From: Kribbella monticola
Lineage (GTDB): Bacteria; Actinomycetota; Actinomycetes; Propionibacteriales; Kribbellaceae
DNA length: 64,000 nt
Assembly (NCBI RefSeq): GCF_003261635.1
Contig: NZ_QFXK01000027.1
Span: 248,001 to 312,000 of the forward strand
Direction of reading: 5' to 3'
Below, in pieces: positions 59,195-64,000 of this stretch. The position numbers and the translations under genes are program-made. Each line of letters begins with the position of its first letter. Position 1 is the stretch's first letter. The notes below the pieces were generated by a model. The model did not search any database. It was given only the letters and a program-made list of their open reading frames with translations, and was not told where the DNA came from.

Positions 59195-60208
59195 TCAGCG
59201 TTGCGCGCCGGTCCGTAGGCGGTTCATGGCGGCCTGGACGGCCGGGTCCTTCGCAGCCTTCGCGCTGAGCGCGCGGGCCTCCGCGGCCCACCTCGCCTGC
59301 TCGGCCGCGGTGACGGTCTCTTGAGCACCGGTCAGCTTCTTGACGGTCAGCGCTGCAACACCGGCCTGACCTTCGAAGCGCGGGTGGTAGTTCAGGGCGC
59401 GGAGCAGGTTGATGTCCTTGCCCTGGATCCAGGCCTGGCCTTCCGGGGCACAGGCGTCGTGACCGGTCGACGGCCCGAACGTGTCGACGTATGTCGCGCC
59501 GCCGGCCGACGCCGCGTTCTCGACGGCCTGGTTGAGTTTCTGCTCGATCGAGTACAGGTAGGCGTAGTCGCCGTCAGCGAACGGCAGGATCGCCGGGCAG
59601 GTGCCGTGCTCCGGGGCGATCTTCGGATAGCCGACCAGCACGATCTTCGCCTTCGGGGAGCGTTGCTTGATGCCGTCGACGACCGCGGTGATCCGGACCT
59701 GGGTCTGTGCGATCTTGCCGGCCAGCGTGTCCTTGCCGTCGACGGTGAAGTGCGCTTTGCAGGGTGCGCCGGCCGGATCGCTCGCGCGCAGCCCGGGGCA
59801 GGTGCTGGTGATGTCGCCGAAGACGCCGAAGTCGTTGCCGCCGATCCCGAAGGTGACCAGGTCGGTGTCGGCCGTCAGCGCGTTGAACTGCGGCGGGAAG
59901 GTGCCGAGCGGGGTGCTCTGCGGCTGCGTCATGTTGGTGGTGTCGGCGCCGCCGCAACTCACGTCGGTGAACGAGGTGATCTGAAGCTGCGCGGCGACCT
60001 GCTTCGGGTAGTTCGCGATCGACCGCAGGCAGCCGAGTGAGAGCAGCTCGGGCAGCGGCACCAGCGGCGCCGAGGTGTAGGAGTCACCCAGCGCGACGTA
60101 CTTCTTGTACTGCGCGGCGGGGGCGAAGGCGGTCGCGGGAGCCGTGATCGACAGTGTCCCGAGGAGCGCCGCGGCCGTGCAGGCAGCGATCAGGCGGTGA
60201 ATCTTCAC
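59195..60208 (-). CDS. Secreted SGNH/GDSL lipase-esterase
   Basis: A 337-residue exported esterase. A signal peptide (LIAACTAAALLGTLSITAPA, cleavage about residue 28) precedes the SGNH blocks: GDS with catalytic S43 in VALGDSYTS, SCGGADT, GIGGND, and a C-terminal His in NYHPRFEGQAG. It is related to the Streptomyces secreted lipase SGNH family, with several Cys residues for disulfides. The last about 50 residues are an Ala/Gln/Glu-rich tail. Substrate unknown. Confidence 0.92.
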   Translation of the reverse strand: MKIHRLIAACTAAALLGTLSITAPATAFAPAAQYKKYVALGDSYTSAPLVPLPELLSLGCLRSIANYPKQVAAQLQITSFTDVSCGGADTTNMTQPQSTPLGTFPPQFNALTADTDLVTFGIGGNDFGVFGDITSTCPGLRASDPAGAPCKAHFTVDGKDTLAGKIAQTQVRITAVVDGIKQRSPKAKIVLVGYPKIAPEHGTCPAILPFADGDYAYLYSIEQKLNQAVENAASAGGATYVDTFGPSTGHDACAPEGQAWIQGKDINLLRALNYHPRFEGQAGVAALTVKKLTGAQETVTAAEQARWAAEARALSAKAAKDPAVQAAMNRLRTGAQR

Positions 60209-60339
60209 AGGTCCTCCGAGGGTCGACCAGATGCCGCGGCCACCTTAGGTCGAGTCACCGAGCGATTACAAGGGGTGACCAAGTAGTAATCGGGGTCCCT
60301 GCCGACCGGAAGACCGGGCGGGCATGGAATCCTGCTGCC

Positions 60340-61299
60340 ATGCGTGTCTGGCACGGTTTGGACGAGGTGGACGCCGACTTCGGCCCCTCGGTCGTCACCA
60401 TCGGCAACTTCGACGGAGTGCACCGCGGTCACCAGGAGGTGCTGGCGCACGCCCGCTCCCGGGCCGAGGCGCTCGGCGGCCTTCCGGTCGTCGCGATGAC
60501 CTTCGACCCGCACCCGATGGCGGTACTACGGCCCGGCCACGCGCCGGCGATGATCAGCGAGCCGGCCGAGCGGGCGCAGTTGCTCGGCGAGGCGGGGGCG
60601 GACGCCGTACTGATCCTGCCGTTCGACAAGGAGACGGCAGCGTGGTCGCCGCAGGAGTTCATCGACCGGGTCCTGGTCGGCACCCTGCACGCCCAGGCGG
60701 TCGTGGTGGGGGAGAACTTCCGCTTCGGCCACCGCGCGGCCGGTCACGTCGACACCCTGGTCGAGGCAGGTGCCGCCGCGGGCTTCGAGGTGGAGGGTCT
60801 TTCGCTCGCGGGCGACGCCCAGCGGTGGTCCTCGACGTACATCCGGAACCTGATCGCCGAAGGTGATGTCGAGGGTGCGGCCGAGGCGCTCGGGCGGCCG
60901 CTGCGGGTCACCGGAACCGTGATCGAGGGCGACAAGCGCGGTCGCGAACTCGGCTACCCGACGGCCAACATCCCTGCCCTGGCAGGCGCCGCGGTCCCGT
61001 TGGACGGCGTGTACGCCGGCTGGCTGACCGTGATCGAGCCCGCACCCGGCACCCCGCAGTACGGCGAACCGTTGCCCGCGGCCATCAGCGTCGGCAGCAA
61101 CCCGACCTTCGACGGCGTCGACCGCCGGGTCGAGTCGTACGTCCTCGACCGCGACGACCTGGAGCTGTACGGCTCGCGGATCGCGGTGGACTTCGTCGCC
61201 CGCCTCCGCGGCACCCAGATCCGCTTCGACACCATCGACGACCTCCTGGTCCAAATGAAGCTCGATGTCGACAACGCCCGCCGCATCCTTACTCAGTGA
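60340..61299 (+). CDS. ribF: Bifunctional riboflavin kinase / FMN adenylyltransferase
   Basis: A 319-residue enzyme that phosphorylates riboflavin to FMN, then adenylates FMN to FAD. N-terminal nucleotidyltransferase domain: VVTIGNFDGVHRGHQEVLAH and RFGHRAAGHVDTL. C-terminal flavokinase domain: VIEGDKRGRELGYPTANIPA, then DGVYAGWLTV. The ATG at 60340 is preferred on homology; the frame is open to 60154. The stop codon lies inside the terminator stem. Confidence 0.96.
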   Translation: MRVWHGLDEVDADFGPSVVTIGNFDGVHRGHQEVLAHARSRAEALGGLPVVAMTFDPHPMAVLRPGHAPAMISEPAERAQLLGEAGADAVLILPFDKETAAWSPQEFIDRVLVGTLHAQAVVVGENFRFGHRAAGHVDTLVEAGAAAGFEVEGLSLAGDAQRWSSTYIRNLIAEGDVEGAAEALGRPLRVTGTVIEGDKRGRELGYPTANIPALAGAAVPLDGVYAGWLTVIEPAPGTPQYGEPLPAAISVGSNPTFDGVDRRVESYVLDRDDLELYGSRIAVDFVARLRGTQIRFDTIDDLLVQMKLDVDNARRILTQ

Positions 61300-61326
61300 C
61301 CCCTAGCGCGTGTCGCTAGGGGTCAC
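61296..61326. terminator. Terminator overlapping the ribF stop
   Basis: Perfect 13-bp stem (left arm GTGACCCCTAGCG) with a five-base loop; the stem includes the ribF TGA. Confidence 0.85.
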
Positions 61327-61342
61327 TCAAATTAGGGTGACG

Positions 61343-61367
61343 CGTCCACGGACTGGTACCGTGGACG
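61343..61367 (+). promoter_or_regulatory. rpsO promoter with overlapping inverted repeat
   Basis: CGTCCACGG and CCGTGGACG flank a seven-base loop. TACCGT (61357-61362) in the right arm is a -10 candidate; transcripts would carry a leader of about 80 bases. The repeat could be an operator or an RNA hairpin if transcription starts earlier. Confidence 0.45.
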
Positions 61368-61452
61368 CTGCCGTCTGAACGGCCGCGGATCGAGAGTGCC
61401 CGGGTGACCCAAGCCCCGGTGCGCCGCGCAACGGACATCGAGAGGATCGCAC

Positions 61453-61725
61453 GTGTCGTCAGCCAATCCTGAGGCGAAGAAGAAGATCATCGGCGAGTAC
61501 GCCCTGACCGAGGGCGACACCGGTTCCCCCGAGGTCCAGGTCGCGCTCCTGACCCACCGCATCGCGGACCTGACCGAGCACCTGAAGGAGCACAAGCACG
61601 ACCACCACAGCCGTCGTGGTCTGCTCCTGCTGGTCGGCCAGCGCCGCCGCCTGCTGAACTACCTGGCGAAGAAGGACATCAACCGCTACCGGTCCCTGAT
61701 CGAGCGGCTCGGTCTTCGCCGATGA
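61453..61725 (+). CDS. rpsO: 30S ribosomal protein S15
   Basis: A 90-residue ribosomal protein that binds 16S rRNA in the platform. [40 protein letters not shown], then [20 protein letters not shown] are conserved. GTG start with a GAGAGGA Shine-Dalgarno. A terminator and then pnp follow, the standard rpsO-pnp order. Confidence 0.98.
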   Translation: MSSANPEAKKKIIGEYALTEGDTGSPEVQVALLTHRIADLTEHLKEHKHDHHSRRGLLLLVGQRRRLLNYLAKKDINRYRSLIERLGLRR

Positions 61726-61731
61726 CGTCGT

Positions 61732-61768
61732 GAGAAGCGGCCACCGCACTCTGGGGTGGCCGCTTCTC
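61732..61768 (+). terminator. Terminator after rpsO
   Basis: Perfect 14-bp stem (left arm GAGAAGCGGCCACC) with a nine-base loop. The 61769-61966 gap that follows holds the pnp leader with a CGAGAGGGG Shine-Dalgarno; no other gene seen. Confidence 0.85.
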
Positions 61769-61966
61769 GCGTATCCACGCCTGGCGTGGGACAACTGAAT
61801 AATCAACGACAACGAGACGACGCGATTTGCGTACCGGGCCGACGACCGGTCCTCGGTAGTGGCCTTCGGGACAGCACAGCTGCACCCGCGGGCCTCGATC
61901 GAAGACCGGCACACCCCCGGAGAGTTCGCGCCTCACAGTCGTCTCAAGTGACGAGAGGGGTATCCC

Positions 61967-64000
61967 GTGTCGGGAACCACAAACGCGCCCATGGAGGGCG
62001 CAGAGTTCGCTGAAGCAGTCATCGACAACGGCAGCTTCGGCACCCGTACCATCCGCTTCGAGACGGGCCGTTTGGCCCAGCAGGCCGCCGGCTCCGCCGC
62101 CGCCTACCTCGACGGCGACACGATGGTGCTGTCGGCCACCACGGCCAGCAAGAAGCCCAAGGACCAGTTCGACTTCTTCCCGTTGACGGTGGACGTCGAG
62201 GAGCGGATGTACGCCGCCGGCCGGATCCCGGGTTCGTTCTTCCGCCGGGAGGGCCGCCCTTCCGAGGAGGCCATCCTGACCTGCCGGCTGATCGACCGCC
62301 CGCTGCGGCCGTCGTTCGTGTCCGGCCTGCGCAACGAGATCCAGGTCGTCATCACGGTCCTGGCCCTCAACCCGGACAAGCTGTACGACGTGCTGGCGAT
62401 CAACGCCGCGTCGATGTCCACCCAGATCGCGGGCCTGCCGTTCTCCGGCCCGATCGGCGCCACCCGCGTCGCCCTGATCGACCAGCAGTGGGTTGCGTTC
62501 CCGACCCACACCGAGCTCGAGGACGCCGTCTTCGACATGGTGGTCGCCGGCCGGGTCACCGACACCGGTGACGTCGCGATCATGATGGTCGAGGCCGAGT
62601 CCACCCCGGGCACCTTCGACGCCGTTGCCGCCGGCAAGCAGGCGCCGACCGAGGAGATCGTGGCCCAGGGCCTCGAGGCTTCCAAGGCGTTCATCAAGAC
62701 GCTGGTCGAGGCGCAGTCCGAGCTGGCCGCGAAGGCTTCCAAGCCGACCGGTGAGTTCCCGCTGTTCCCGGACTACCAGGACGACGCGTTCGCCGCTGTC
62801 GAGGCCGCTGCCACCGAGGAGCTGTCGCAGGCCCTCACCATCGCCGGCAAGCACGACCGCGAAGAGGCCACCGACGCCGTCAAGGCCGCCGTCATCGACA
62901 AGCTGGCCGCCGACTTCGAGGGTCGTGAGAAGGAGCTGTCCGCAGCCTTCCGCTCGCTGACCAAGAAGCTGGTCCGCAAGCGCGTCCTGACCGACAAGGT
63001 CCGCATCGACGGTCGCGGCCTGGCCGACATCCGGCCGCTCAAGGCACAGGTCAAGGTGCTCCCGCGGGTGCACGGTTCCGCGTTGTTCGAGCGCGGCGAG
63101 ACCCAGATCATGGGTGTCACCACGCTGAACATGCTCCGGATGGAGCAGCAGCTGGACACGCTGTCGCCGGAGACGCGCAAGCGCTACATGCACAACTACA
63201 ACTTCCCGCCGTACTCGACCGGTGAGACCGGCCGGGTCGGTTCGCCGAAGCGCCGCGAGATCGGTCACGGCGCGCTGGCCGAGCGGGCCCTGGTGCCCGT
63301 GCTGCCGTCGCGGGAGGACTTCCCGTACGCACTGCGTCAGGTGTCCGAGGCGCTCGGCTCCAACGGCTCCACGTCGATGGGTTCGGTCTGCGCTTCGACG
63401 CTGTCGCTGCTGTCGGCCGGTGTGCCGCTGAAGGCGCCGGTGGCCGGGATCGCGATGGGCCTCATCTCCGGTGAGGTCGACGGCGAGACGCAGTACGTCG
63501 CGCTGACCGACATCCTCGGCGCGGAGGACGCGTTCGGCGACATGGACTTCAAGGTCGCCGGTACGAAGGACTTCGTGACCGCCCTGCAGCTGGACACCAA
63601 GCTGGACGGCATCCCGGCGCACGTGCTGGCCGGCGCGCTGACCCAGGCCAAGGAAGCCCGTCTGACCATCCTGGACGTGATGGCCAAGGCCATCGACGCC
63701 CCGGGTGAGATGAGCGAGTTCGCGCCGCGGGTCATCTCGGTGAAGGTCCCGGTCGACAAGATCGGCGAGGTCATCGGCCCCAAGGGCAAGATGATCAACC
63801 AGATCACCGACGAGACCGGTGCCGACATCTCCATCGAGGACGACGGCACGGTGTACATCGGTGCGACGGACGGCCCCTCGGCCGACGCGGCGCGCGCGAT
63901 GATCAACGCGATCGCCAACCCGACCATGCCGGAGAAGGGCGAGCGCTACCTGGGCACGGTCGTGAAGACGACCAACTTCGGTGCGTTCATCTCCCTGCTC
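61967..64000 (+). CDS. pnp: Polyribonucleotide nucleotidyltransferase (PNPase), 3' end outside window
   Basis: 678 codons of a phosphorolytic 3'-5' exoribonuclease. The first RNase PH domain begins [20 protein letters not shown], with [20 protein letters not shown]; the second with [23 protein letters not shown] domain, [20 protein letters not shown], and the start of the S1 domain, [15 protein letters not shown], reach the window edge. GTG start at 61967 with CGAGAGGGG upstream; about 50-60 residues are missing at the end. Confidence 0.97.
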   Translation, partial: MSGTTNAPMEGAEFAEAVIDNGSFGTRTIRFETGRLAQQAAGSAAAYLDGDTMVLSATTASKKPKDQFDFFPLTVDVEERMYAAGRIPGSFFRREGRPSEEAILTCRLIDRPLRPSFVSGLRNEIQVVITVLALNPDKLYDVLAINAASMSTQIAGLPFSGPIGATRVALIDQQWVAFPTHTELEDAVFDMVVAGRVTDTGDVAIMMVEAESTPGTFDAVAAGKQAPTEEIVAQGLEASKAFIKTLVEAQSELAAKASKPTGEFPLFPDYQDDAFAAVEAAATEELSQALTIAGKHDREEATDAVKAAVIDKLAADFEGREKELSAAFRSLTKKLVRKRVLTDKVRIDGRGLADIRPLKAQVKVLPRVHGSALFERGETQIMGVTTLNMLRMEQQLDTLSPETRKRYMHNYNFPPYSTGETGRVGSPKRREIGHGALAERALVPVLPSREDFPYALRQVSEALGSNGSTSMGSVCASTLSLLSAGVPLKAPVAGIAMGLISGEVDGETQYVALTDILGAEDAFGDMDFKVAGTKDFVTALQLDTKLDGIPAHVLAGALTQAKEARLTILDVMAKAIDAPGEMSEFAPRVISVKVPVDKIGEVIGPKGKMINQITDETGADISIEDDGTVYIGATDGPSADAARAMINAIANPTMPEKGERYLGTVVKTTNFGAFISLL

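Overview
High-GC actinobacterial chromosome with GTG/TTG starts, 1-4 bp gene overlaps and many probable leaderless promoters (TANNNT 6-7 bases before the start codon). Gene content (end of ftsZ, pgeF-yggS-sepF-yggT-divIVA, traR/dksA-lspA-rluD, rimP-nusA-ylxR-infB-rbfA-truB, ribF-rpsO-pnp) fits the Propionibacteriales. A Kribbella-like genus is my best guess from gene style, not a proven assignment.

Layout. 1-5.7 kb: 3' end of ftsZ with a very long disordered linker, then a small HTH regulator/S41 protease pair set into the division cluster, then pgeF, yggS, sepF, yggT and divIVA. 5.7-16.5 kb: a decayed oxidase gene facing a MarR gene across twin operators, ileS with a translational T-box leader, traR/dksA-lspA-rluD, a large LuxR-type ATPase regulator and a GH13 glucosidase. 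16.6-28.4 kb: dnaE with a minisatellite at its 3' end, two envelope proteins (DUF2567, DUF3352), a glyoxalase-fold protein, a LysR remnant, recQ, an AraC regulator, a MazEF-like toxin-antitoxin pair, an SDR and a LON-domain protein. 28.5-33.7 kb: hisD-hisC-hisB-hisH, then a Tat-exported PhoX-type phosphatase behind a PHO-box-like repeat.

34.4-42.7 kb is the most unusual part: seven tightly packed minus-strand genes, read in the order cupin, MetRS-like enzyme, DAO-type oxidase fused to a lysine/ornithine N-hydroxylase, small beta-rich protein, ATP-grasp ligase, MFS exporter, second ATP-grasp ligase. Cupin + MetRS-like + amino-acid N-hydroxylase + DAO oxidase is the enzyme set that makes an N-N bond from N6-hydroxylysine and glycine and releases hydrazinoacetic acid (Spb38-40, Tri26-28 type). 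The domain fusions are rearranged relative to those systems, and two ATP-grasp ligases replace NRPS/PKS assembly. I predict an NRPS-independent hydrazine-containing peptide or amide pathway of unknown product.

43-64 kb returns to core functions: a Tat/lipoprotein-DUF4439 pair, the rimP-to-truB translation operon, a single-chain eukaryote-like acyl-CoA carboxylase, an ABC transporter, a sirtuin, a secreted SGNH esterase, ribF, rpsO and pnp (cut by the window end). No tRNA, rRNA, CRISPR array, complete insertion sequence or prophage was seen.
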